A stretch of DNA of 16,940 bases. Source: Clostridiales bacterium (GTDB taxonomy: Bacteria > Bacillota > Clostridia > Oscillospirales > Oscillospiraceae). The first letter of the stretch is position 1. Every line of letters starts with the position of its first letter. The translations under genes and the position numbers were made by a program. The notes beneath the pieces were generated by a model. That model did no database searches and was not told where the DNA came from. It saw only the letters and a list, made by a program, of their open reading frames with translations. Positions 1 through 5,624 of the stretch are shown here, one piece after another. The stretch is from positions 1-16,940 of the forward strand of contig CABIYX010000047.1 of assembly GCA_902363045.1 (NCBI GenBank), given 5' to 3'.

Positions 1-17
1 CCCCATCTTTTCACCTC
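1..17 (-). promoter_or_regulatory. Possible ribosome binding site and start codon of a gene leaving the window
   Basis: On the minus strand GAGGTG (17-12) stands five bases before an ATG at 6-4, which would be followed by GGG and then the window edge. It lies just past the terminator of the neighbouring operon, where a new gene could begin. Only two codons are visible, so the product cannot be named and the start itself is uncertain. Confidence 0.3.
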
Positions 18-35
18 TATTCCTATTTTAACAGA

Positions 36-80
36 TATAAAAAAGTAGACACTCACCCGCTTTGTGAGTGTCTACTTTTA
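36..80 (-). terminator. Intrinsic terminator of the aryl-acid operon
   Basis: A perfect 16-bp stem (41-56 pairing with 64-79) encloses a 7-base loop. On the minus strand it is followed by a run of T residues and an AT-rich stretch, the form of a Rho-independent terminator for the operon whose last gene ends at 161. The stem also carries four T residues on the plus-strand side, so it may work in both directions. Confidence 0.85.
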
Positions 81-160
81 GCTTACCAGATGCAGCGCCG
101 GCAGATACCGGCGCGGTTTCTTTCTGTTTACGGGTCTTGCGGAGGAACTCAGCAACCCCC
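81..160. other. Short non-coding gap with a GC-rich hairpin
   Basis: Between the ACT gene and the terminator there is a 7-bp perfect hairpin, GCGCCGG (95-101) pairing with CCGGCGC (108-114) around a 6-base loop. On the plus strand it is followed by GGTTTCTTT, so it could be a weak plus-strand terminator. In the operon transcript it would be a 3'-untranslated hairpin ahead of the main terminator. No gene was recognised here. Confidence 0.45.
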
Positions 161-595
161 TCACAGGGCTTCGATCTCCTCCTGCTCCAGGGTACGGATG
201 CCCCGGGCGGCCAGGGCGGCCTCAGCCGCGCCCTCGTCCGCCACCCGGAAGATCATATAGGCCCGGTCCACATCGTGCCCGCCCAGGAAGGCATACATAT
301 ATTCCACATTCACCCGGGCATCGGTGAGGACCTGGAGGACCTTATTCAGCCCGCCAGGCACATCGGGGATGGCCACCCCCACCACAGGGGTCAGGCTGTG
401 GACATAGCCCGCATCCTTCAGCACCGTGGTGGCCCGGTACAGGTTATCCACAATGATCCGCACGATACCGAACTCGCTGGTCTCGGCCAGAGAGAGGGCC
501 CGCAGGTCCACCCCGTTCTGGGCCAGCACCCCGGTCAGTCCATACAGGGCCCCCGGCTTATTCTCCACAAAAACAGAGATCTGCTTGATGCTCAT
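161..595 (-). CDS. Tandem ACT-domain protein (putative aromatic amino-acid sensor)
   Basis: A 144-residue protein made of two ACT-type modules, roughly residues 4-65 and 72-140, with no catalytic domain. The opening (QISVFVENKPGAL, then GVD) is the usual ACT ligand-binding start, and IPDVPGGLNKVLQVL near residue 77 repeats the pattern. ACT domains bind small ligands, mostly amino acids, at domain interfaces. Stand-alone two-ACT proteins are often encoded beside phenylacetate-CoA ligase in anaerobes. The start is well supported: AAGGAGGG overlaps the paaK stop codon (TAAGGAGG) 12 bases upstream, which implies translational coupling. It is the last gene of the operon. Binding of an aromatic amino acid or aryl acid, and modulation of PaaK or IorAB, are inference; the ligand cannot be read from the sequence. 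Confidence 0.88.
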   Translation of the reverse strand: MSIKQISVFVENKPGALYGLTGVLAQNGVDLRALSLAETSEFGIVRIIVDNLYRATTVLKDAGYVHSLTPVVGVAIPDVPGGLNKVLQVLTDARVNVEYMYAFLGGHDVDRAYMIFRVADEGAAEAALAARGIRTLEQEEIEAL

Positions 596-607
596 GGTTT
601 TCCCTCC

Positions 608-1918
608 TTAAATCTTGCGCTTGTCAATGACGCGCACCGCCTTGCCCTCGCTGCGGACGATGGACTTGGGCGCCACCAGAGTGACCTTCGCCGCCAGGCC
701 CAGCATGGAGCGCAGGCCGGCCACCAGCTCCTTCTGCCGGCGGTCGATCTCGCCCAGGTTGTCGGTGAACATCTCGGGGGTCATCTCCACCTGGACGTCC
801 AGGGTGTCGGTGGACTTCACCCGGTCCACAATGATCTGATAGTTGGCGGGATAGCCGTGATTGAGCAGCACGGTCTCGATCTGAGAGGGGAACACGTTGA
901 CCCCCCGGATGATGAGCATATCGTCGGAGCGGCCCATGGGCTTGCACATCTTCACATGGGTGCGGCCGCAGGAGCACTTCTCCCGGGTGAGCATACAGAT
1001 GTCCCGGGTGCGGTAGCGCAGCAGGGGGAATGCCTCCTTGGTGATGGAGGTGAACACCAGCTCGCCCTTGCTGCCCTCGGGCAGCACCTCGCCGGTATCC
1101 GGGTCGATGATCTCGGCGATGAAGTGGTCCTCGTTGATGTGCATCCCGGACTGGGCGGAGCACTCGAAGGCCACGCCGGGACCGGACAGCTCCGTCAGGC
1201 CGTATATATCATAGGCTTTAATACCCAGGGTATTCTGGATGTCCTGGCGCATCTCCTCGCTCCAGGCCTCCGCCCCGAAGATGCCCGCCTTCAGAGGGAT
1301 CTGCTCCGGGGTCATGCCCATCTCCCTCATAGACTCACCCAGATAGGCGGCATAGGAGGGGGTGCAGCACAGGATGGTGGCGTTCAGGTCCTTAATGAAC
1401 ATGATCTGACGCTCTGTATTCCCTGAGGAGGTGGGCACGGTGAGACAGCCCACCTTGTGGCTGCCTCCGTTGAGTCCGGGTCCGCCGGTGAACAGGCCAT
1501 AGCCATAGGACACCTGGCACACATCCTCATCGGTGGCTCCGGCGGCCATCAGGGCCCGGGCGCAGCAGTCCTCCCACAGATCGATGTCGTGCTGGGTGTA
1601 AAAGGCCACCACCCGCTTGCCCGTGGTGCCGGAGGTGGACTGGATGCGCACGCAGTCCTTCAGCGGCCGGGCCACCAGGCCATAGGGATAGGCCTCCCGC
1701 AGGTCGGCCTTGGTCACAAAGGGCAGCTTGTGCAGGTCGGCCACGCCCTGGATGTCGTCGGGGGTCAGCCCCTTCTCCTCCATTTTTTTGCGGTAGTAGG
1801 GGACATTGTCCCACACGTTGCGCACCTGCTTCACCAGGCGCTCGTCCTGCCAGGCCCGGATCTGCTCCTGGCTGGCACACTCGATCTCAGGCTGATAATA
1901 ACGTTCCATGGGGATCAT
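608..1918 (-). CDS. paaK: Phenylacetate-CoA ligase (aryl-CoA ligase, AMP-forming)
   Basis: A 436-residue adenylate-forming enzyme of the PaaK family, of normal family length. It joins an aryl acid such as phenylacetate or indoleacetate to CoA using ATP. Visible motifs are the phosphate-binding loop STSGTTGK (residues 94-101), YGLTELSGPG (239-248), a Cys-rich patch CSCGRTHVKMC (315-325), and the hinge region RSDDMLIIRGVNVFP (330-344), typical of PaaK and distinct from fatty acyl-CoA ligases. Two start codons compete, at 1918 (MIPMERYY) and at 1909 (MERYY). Neither has a strong Shine-Dalgarno sequence; an AGAGAG stretch is better spaced for 1909. The gene ends 12 bases before the ACT gene and lies in one operon with iorAB, so the substrate is probably an arylacetate or its CoA ester. 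Free-acid activation and reverse use with ATP formation are both possible. Confidence 0.93.
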   Translation of the reverse strand: MIPMERYYQPEIECASQEQIRAWQDERLVKQVRNVWDNVPYYRKKMEEKGLTPDDIQGVADLHKLPFVTKADLREAYPYGLVARPLKDCVRIQSTSGTTGKRVVAFYTQHDIDLWEDCCARALMAAGATDEDVCQVSYGYGLFTGGPGLNGGSHKVGCLTVPTSSGNTERQIMFIKDLNATILCCTPSYAAYLGESMREMGMTPEQIPLKAGIFGAEAWSEEMRQDIQNTLGIKAYDIYGLTELSGPGVAFECSAQSGMHINEDHFIAEIIDPDTGEVLPEGSKGELVFTSITKEAFPLLRYRTRDICMLTREKCSCGRTHVKMCKPMGRSDDMLIIRGVNVFPSQIETVLLNHGYPANYQIIVDRVKSTDTLDVQVEMTPEMFTDNLGEIDRRQKELVAGLRSMLGLAAKVTLVAPKSIVRSEGKAVRVIDKRKI

Positions 1919-1939
1919 CTCTCTTCGCTTTCAGAATCC

Positions 1940-1965
1940 ATCCTTTTTCTTGCAAGAAAAAGGAT
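1940..1965. repeat. Perfect 26-bp palindrome upstream of paaK
   Basis: The half-site ATCCTTTTTCTTG is followed directly by its exact reverse complement, giving 26 bp without a mismatch. It can fold into a hairpin in RNA or act as a symmetric DNA site. It occupies the 83-base gap between the 59-residue membrane-protein gene and paaK. It lacks a T-run placed to make a clear terminator for the minus-strand transcript. An intergenic repeat, a processing hairpin or a regulator site are all possible. Confidence 0.75.
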
Positions 1966-2001
1966 CAAAAAGAACATAGGTTCATTGATTTTCGGGGGTG
2001 T

Positions 2002-2181
2002 TTACCGTCTCTTCCGCAGAAGCTCCAGCACAGCGGCCAGGGCAAAGGAGAACAGCGCGGCGCTGCCGCCCACCAGAAGCAGCAGTTCCCCATTTCCTCC
2101 GTTGCCCGTCACACCCACAGCGGCGGCATACAGTCCAAACAGGCCCCACAGGACCAGCAGGATCTCCAAAAACGCTGCCAT
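2002..2181 (-). CDS. Small two-helix membrane protein of unknown function (59 aa)
   Basis: This short gene encodes 59 residues beginning MAAFLEILLVLWGLFGLY and ending LLRKRR. It has two hydrophobic helices (about residues 4-25 and 32-54) separated by a Gly/Asn-rich turn (TGNGGNGE, 25-32), and a positive C-terminus that should face the cytoplasm. The start is strongly supported by GGGAGG seven bases upstream of the ATG. I do not recognise a family. It sits 93 bases downstream of the fluoride channel gene and 83 bases upstream of paaK, all on the same strand. A role as a partner of the channel, or as an independent small envelope protein, is speculation. Other frames here give Arg/Gly-rich peptides without a good start, so this frame is the best candidate. 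Confidence 0.7.
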   Translation of the reverse strand: MAAFLEILLVLWGLFGLYAAAVGVTGNGGNGELLLLVGGSAALFSFALAAVLELLRKRR

Positions 2182-2274
2182 AACATATCCTCCCGTTTTT
2201 CCTCATCGCTTGTGATGTTCACCCGTTCCCCCCCACATGAGGCAGGACGCTGTAAACTGGAAGGATCGCAGCTG

Positions 2275-2634
2275 TCACAGCCGGCTCAGCCTCTGTCCCA
2301 GGGCCGCCCCCAGCAGGCACAGCGCCACGCTGAGGACCATATAGCCCCCGCCCAGCAGCCACTTTCCCTGCTCCAGCAGGGTCAGGCTCTCCAGGGAGAA
2401 GGTGGAAAAGGTGGTGAAGCCGCCGCACACGCCGGTTTTCCAGAACAGGGTCCATCCGGAGGGCAGCCGCCCCCGGCCCGCCATTCCGGCAACGAAGCCG
2501 ATCAGCACCGCCCCCAGCAGATTGGTCAGCAGGGTCAGGAGGGGAAAGTCTCCCCGCCAGGGCAGCAGACTCAGCCCATAGCGGCCCACAGCCCCCAGGG
2601 CGCCGCCCATCCCCACCAGCAGAACGCTTCCCAT
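2275..2634 (-). CDS. crcB: Fluoride ion channel CrcB/FluC
   Basis: A 119-residue, four-helix membrane protein of the Fluc family, which forms dual-topology dimers that let fluoride leave the cytoplasm. Diagnostic features are GGALGAVGRY at the N-terminus (residues 10-19), TNLLGAVLIGF with the conserved Asn (N38), and GGFTTFSTFSLE (71-82), whose phenylalanines line the fluoride pathway. Length is normal for a single-copy Fluc; no second paralogue lies next to it, which fits a homodimeric type. GGAGG at 2641-2645 lies six bases before the ATG. Its place between iorB and paaK is unexpected, because no metabolic link between fluoride export and aryl-acid metabolism is known to me. Only 46 bases separate it from iorB and no fluoride riboswitch is evident, so expression probably follows the operon promoter. 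Confidence 0.93.
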   Translation of the reverse strand: MGSVLLVGMGGALGAVGRYGLSLLPWRGDFPLLTLLTNLLGAVLIGFVAGMAGRGRLPSGWTLFWKTGVCGGFTTFSTFSLESLTLLEQGKWLLGGGYMVLSVALCLLGAALGQRLSRL

Positions 2635-2645
2635 CTCCGCCCTCC

Positions 2646-2677
2646 AACTCCTAACTCCTAATTCCTAACTCCTAATT
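2646..2677. repeat. Heptanucleotide tandem repeat between iorB and crcB
   Basis: About four and a half copies of a 7-base unit: AACTCCT, AACTCCT, AATTCCT, AACTCCT, then AATT. Read on the minus strand, the direction of transcription, it gives repeated AGGAGTT/AGGAATT units just upstream of the crcB ribosome binding site, so it presents several Shine-Dalgarno-like AGGAG sequences. Copy number of such a short repeat can vary by slippage. Confidence 0.85.
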
Positions 2678-2680
2678 GAC

Positions 2681-3253
2681 TCAAGCGTTTTTTCCCAGCT
2701 GGAAGGCCCGCTTGTTCAGTTCCAGGAATTTTGCAGGGACACAGGCCTCCAGGGACTTCATCCACGCCTCCTCCGGCAGGTCGAAGTAGTGGGACAGCCG
2801 CCCCATGAGCACCAGGTTCACCGCCTTGGAGGAGCCCGCCTCCTCGGCCAGCTTCAGGCAGTCCAGGGCGTCCACCTTGGCTCCGGCAGCCTTCATCTTC
2901 TCCACCAGATTTTCCGGGTATTGAGCCGCCCCGGTGATGACCGGCATGGGGTCGATCTGCTGGGTGTTGGTGACGATCTGCCCGTCGGGCTTTAAGTAGC
3001 TCAGCCAGCGGGCGGCCTCCAGCACCTCGAAGGAGACGATGAAGTCTGCCTCCCCCTGGTCGATGACCGGGGAGCACACCTTGTCCCCGTAGCGTACATA
3101 GGTGACCACGCTGCCTCCCCGTTGGGACATTCCGTGGACCTCGGACACCTTCACGTCATAGCCCTGCTCCATCAGCAGATGGCCCAGCAACTTGCTGGCC
3201 AGCAGGGAGCCCTGTCCGCCCACACCCACGATCATAATATTTTTTGTTTCCAT
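2681..3253 (-). CDS. iorB: Indolepyruvate ferredoxin oxidoreductase, beta subunit
   Basis: A 190-residue gamma-type subunit of the 2-oxoacid:ferredoxin oxidoreductase superfamily. With IorA it converts arylpyruvates (indolepyruvate, phenylpyruvate, hydroxyphenylpyruvate) plus CoA to arylacetyl-CoA, CO2 and reduced ferredoxin, or the reverse. The fold marker GVGGQGSLLASKLL is at residues 10-23, followed by SEVHGMSQRGG (37-47), both hallmarks of IorB and related POR gamma subunits. Length is typical. It starts four bases after the iorA stop codon, and its Shine-Dalgarno AAGGAGG lies inside the end of iorA, so translation of the two subunits is probably coupled to keep them stoichiometric. The cytoplasmic complex is expected to be an IorA2B2-type assembly. 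Confidence 0.95.
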   Translation of the reverse strand: METKNIMIVGVGGQGSLLASKLLGHLLMEQGYDVKVSEVHGMSQRGGSVVTYVRYGDKVCSPVIDQGEADFIVSFEVLEAARWLSYLKPDGQIVTNTQQIDPMPVITGAAQYPENLVEKMKAAGAKVDALDCLKLAEEAGSSKAVNLVLMGRLSHYFDLPEEAWMKSLEACVPAKFLELNKRAFQLGKNA

Positions 3254-3256
3254 CTC

Positions 3257-5002
3257 TCAGCCCTCCTTACCAGTGCTCTCAAAGGCGCCCACCGGACACA
3301 GCTGCTGGCACACGCCGCAGCCCACACACTGGGTAAAGTCTACATGGGCCTTTCCCTTCTTCATGGAGATGGCGGGACAGCCGATCCTCATGCAGCTCTT
3401 GCAGCCGATGCACTTGTCCGTGTTCACCTTCAGCGGGGCCTTGTGCTTCACATACTTCAGCAGGGCACAGGGCCGGCGGCTGATGATGACGGAGGGCTCA
3501 TTGGCGGCCAGCTCCTCCTTCACCGCCCGGTCGGTCTCCTTCAGGTCATAGGGGTCCACCCCCCGGACGCGGCGGAAGCCCATAGCCCGGCACAGGGCCT
3601 CCAGGTCGATCTTCCCGGCGGGGTCGCCCTTGATGTTGTAGCCGGTGGTGGGGTTCTGCTGGTGGCCGGTCATGCCGGTGATGGAGTTGTCCAGGATGAT
3701 GACGGTGGAGTTGGACCGGTTATAGGCGATGTTGGCCAGTCCGGTCATGCCGGAGTGCATGAAGGTGGAGTCGCCGATGACGGCCACCGTCTTGTGCTCG
3801 CTCTCTCCGCCCCGGGCCTTGTTAAAGCCGTGGATGGCCGAGATGGAGCCGCCCATGCACAGGGTCATGTCCATAGCGGACAGAGGGGCCACCGCACCCA
3901 GAGTGTAGCAGCCGATGTCGCCCAGCACCGTACACTTATTTTTATTCAGGGTGTAGAACAGTCCCCGGTGGGGGCAGCCGGCGCACATGACCGGGGGCCG
4001 GGGCGGGATCTGGTCGTCCAGCTTTCTCCCCGCGTGGACCGGCAGGCCCAGCTTCTCCGCCACCAGGTTCTGGGAGAACTCATCGATGCAGGGGAACACA
4101 TCCTTGCCCGCCAAGGCCAGGCCCATCGCCCGGCAGTGTGCCTCGATGAAGCCGTCCAGCTCCTCCACCACGGTGAGCAGATCCACAGAGGCGGCAAAGT
4201 CCCGGATCAGTTTCTCCGGCAGGGGCCACGCCATACCCAGCTTCAAAACGGGGAAGCGGTCGCCGCAGACCTCCTTCACATACTGATAGCTGGTGGATGA
4301 GGTGATGATGCCGATCTTGTGGTCAGCGCCCTCCTCCACCCGGTTGACCGGGGCGGTCTCCGCCCACTGGGCCAGCTTCCGGGTGCGCTCCTCCACCACT
4401 GGGTGGCGGCGCTTGGCGTTGCCGGGCATCATCACATACTTGGCGATGTTCTTCTCATAGGGGATCGTCTCCCGCTCCGCCCGCTCCGCCGTGTCCACGA
4501 TGGACTGGGAGTGGGCCACCCGGGTGCACATCTTCAGCAGCACCGGGGTGTCGAACTGCTCGGACAGCTCATAGGCCAGCTTGGCGAAGGCCAGGGCTTC
4601 ACTGGAGTCGGAGGGCTCCAGCATGGGCACCTTGGCCGCCCGGGCGTAGTGGCGGGAATCCTGCTCGTTCTGAGAGGAGTGCATCCCCGCGTCATCGGCC
4701 ACGCCGATGACTATGCCGCCGTTCACCCCGGTGTAGCTCATGGTGAACAGGGGGTCGGCGGCCACGTTCAGCCCAACGTGCTTCATGCCGCAGAAGGACC
4801 GCTTCCCCGCCAGGCTTGCCCCGAAGGCCACCTCCATGGCCACCTTCTCGTTGGGCGCCCACTCACAATAGATCTCGTCGTACTTGGCACACTCCTCGGT
4901 GATCTCAGTGCTGGGAGTGCCGGGGTAGCTGGAGACCACACCGCACCCCGCCTCATAAAGTCCACGGGCAACGGCCGCGTTGCCCAGCATCAGCTGTTTC
5001 AT
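3257..5002 (-). CDS. iorA: Indolepyruvate ferredoxin oxidoreductase, alpha subunit
   Basis: A 581-residue subunit that holds thiamine diphosphate and iron-sulfur clusters. Domains in order: a pyruvate-binding domain with SYPGTPSTEI (25-34); a thiamine-diphosphate domain with CAGCPHRG (340-347), GDIGCYTLG (361-369) and GDSTFMHSG followed by N438 (the Mg2+/ThDP site); and a C-terminal two-[4Fe-4S] ferredoxin domain with CIGCKSCMRIGCP (531-543) and CVGCGVCQQLCP (559-570). The second position of the first cluster motif is spaced CX2CX2CX4C, as in IorA. The frame stays open upstream to 5296, but that overlaps the regulator gene and does not resemble the family. The ATG at 5002 has AGGGG six bases upstream and gives the standard IorA N-terminus MKQLMLGNAAVARG. 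It lies 50 bases after the TrpR-like gene and is coupled to iorB. Confidence 0.95.
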   Translation of the reverse strand: MKQLMLGNAAVARGLYEAGCGVVSSYPGTPSTEITEECAKYDEIYCEWAPNEKVAMEVAFGASLAGKRSFCGMKHVGLNVAADPLFTMSYTGVNGGIVIGVADDAGMHSSQNEQDSRHYARAAKVPMLEPSDSSEALAFAKLAYELSEQFDTPVLLKMCTRVAHSQSIVDTAERAERETIPYEKNIAKYVMMPGNAKRRHPVVEERTRKLAQWAETAPVNRVEEGADHKIGIITSSTSYQYVKEVCGDRFPVLKLGMAWPLPEKLIRDFAASVDLLTVVEELDGFIEAHCRAMGLALAGKDVFPCIDEFSQNLVAEKLGLPVHAGRKLDDQIPPRPPVMCAGCPHRGLFYTLNKNKCTVLGDIGCYTLGAVAPLSAMDMTLCMGGSISAIHGFNKARGGESEHKTVAVIGDSTFMHSGMTGLANIAYNRSNSTVIILDNSITGMTGHQQNPTTGYNIKGDPAGKIDLEALCRAMGFRRVRGVDPYDLKETDRAVKEELAANEPSVIISRRPCALLKYVKHKAPLKVNTDKCIGCKSCMRIGCPAISMKKGKAHVDFTQCVGCGVCQQLCPVGAFESTGKEG

Positions 5003-5052
5003 TCTTTTCCCCTGCTTTCCTACAAAATACAAAACTTGATCCCGGATCCGGG

Positions 5053-5370
5053 TCATTCCTCCGGCGGCTCCGGCTTGTCCAGTCCCTCCCGGATAATGAT
5101 GCTCTGCACCACGCCGCCGGCGCCGTTGTCCAGCATGGACCGGCGCACCCGGCTGATGGTGGCGCTGCTGGCCCCGGTCTTTTCCAGAATGTCCAGATAG
5201 ACCAGCCCCTGCTGCAAGTAGACAGCCACATCGAAACGCTGCTCCATGGCCTGGAGCTCCGTGGGGGTACACAGGTCCTCGAAGAACCGGCGGCACTCCT
5301 CCAGATCCCTCAGCTTCAGGATCGTCTCATACAAAGCGGTATTCCGCTCCCGGCGCTCTGCCTTTGCCAT
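5053..5370 (-). CDS. TrpR-like (YerC/YecD family) DNA-binding regulator
   Basis: A 105-residue all-helical protein of the TrpR-related YerC/YecD family. The helix-turn-helix is about residues 50-78, with the segment TGASSATISRVRRSM (65-79) as the recognition part; TPTELQAMEQRF (35-46) is the conserved helix before it. E. coli TrpR is a tryptophan-responsive repressor; the YerC branch in Firmicutes is less well defined and its co-regulator is not known to me. It is the first gene of the operon, with GGGAGGAG upstream of the ATG, a 17-bp-spaced promoter and an 8-bp hairpin in its leader. Its position ahead of indolepyruvate oxidoreductase makes an aromatic-metabolite-responsive autoregulator a reasonable inference, not a demonstrated one. 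Confidence 0.88.
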   Translation of the reverse strand: MAKAERRERNTALYETILKLRDLEECRRFFEDLCTPTELQAMEQRFDVAVYLQQGLVYLDILEKTGASSATISRVRRSMLDNGAGGVVQSIIIREGLDKPEPPEE

Positions 5371-5386
5371 GACATCTCCTCCCTTC

Positions 5387-5408
5387 CGGCCCGAAGACGA
5401 TCGGGCCG
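5387..5408 (-). promoter_or_regulatory. Leader hairpin / inverted repeat before the TrpR-like gene
   Basis: CGGCCCGA (5387-5394) and TCGGGCCG (5401-5408) form a perfect 8-bp inverted repeat with a 6-base loop. It lies 16 bases upstream of the regulator's start codon and just downstream of the promoter, so it could be an operator or an RNA hairpin near the ribosome binding site. It is not followed by T residues in the direction of transcription, which argues against a terminator. Confidence 0.6.
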
Positions 5409-5424
5409 CTCTGTATTGCTATAC

Positions 5425-5453
5425 ACTATAACACATTAAAGCATTAAGGTCAA
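5425..5453 (-). promoter_or_regulatory. Promoter of the trpR-like-iorAB-crcB-paaK-ACT operon
   Basis: On the minus strand TTGACC (5453-5448) and TATAGT (5430-5425) are separated by exactly 17 bp, close to the sigma-A consensus. The spacer holds two tandem 8-mers, CATTAAAG and CATTAAGG in plus-strand reading, which may be a protein-binding site. Transcription should begin near 5418, giving a leader of about 48 bases. Confidence 0.75.
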
Positions 5454-5532
5454 ACGTGGAATTTGAAATTTTCCGTAAAAATTTTTTCGCCGCCCACCGG
5501 TCGGAATGTCCCCCAAAATGGAGAAATCGGCC

Positions 5533-5561
5533 TTGACATTCTCCCTGTTCCGGGTTATGAT
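5533..5561 (+). promoter_or_regulatory. Promoter of the acyl-CoA synthetase gene
   Basis: A near-perfect sigma-A promoter: TTGACA (5533-5538), a 17-bp spacer and TATGAT (5556-5561). It points away from the operon promoter, the two -35 boxes being about 80 bp apart. The expected start of transcription near 5568 gives a leader of about 57 bases. Confidence 0.8.
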
Positions 5562-5590
5562 ACTTCAACGAGTAAAATCAATGAAGTATC
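5559..5590. promoter_or_regulatory. Probable operator overlapping the acyl-CoA synthetase -10 box
   Basis: GATACTTCA (5559-5567) and TGAAGTATC (5582-5590) are a perfect 9-bp inverted repeat with a 14-base spacer. The left arm begins within the -10 box and the right arm falls in the early transcribed region, so a bound dimer would block transcription initiation. An RNA hairpin at the extreme 5' end is the alternative. The cognate regulator is not identified. Confidence 0.65.
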
Positions 5591-5624
5591 TGGGGACCTC
5601 CCCGTTTGAAAGGATCTGACTGTC

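Noticed and set aside
68..1426. A 452-codon open frame on the plus strand opposite the ACT and paaK genes.
   Set aside because: It is His/Gly/Leu-rich with no family resemblance; GC-rich codons on the opposite strand keep the frame open. The minus-strand genes have motifs and ribosome binding sites.
2635..2680. A fluoride riboswitch upstream of crcB.
   Set aside because: Only 46 bases separate iorB and crcB, mostly the heptad repeat; there is no pseudoknot-forming fluoride riboswitch core.
5003..5296. A 98-residue N-terminal extension of iorA.
   Set aside because: It overlaps the TrpR-like gene in another frame, lacks family resemblance, and the ATG at 5002 has a ribosome binding site and the normal IorA N-terminus.
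5371..5424. A transcription attenuator with leader peptide before the TrpR-like gene.
   Set aside because: The leader is about 48 bases with one hairpin, no T-run after it and no short peptide rich in Trp or other aromatic codons.
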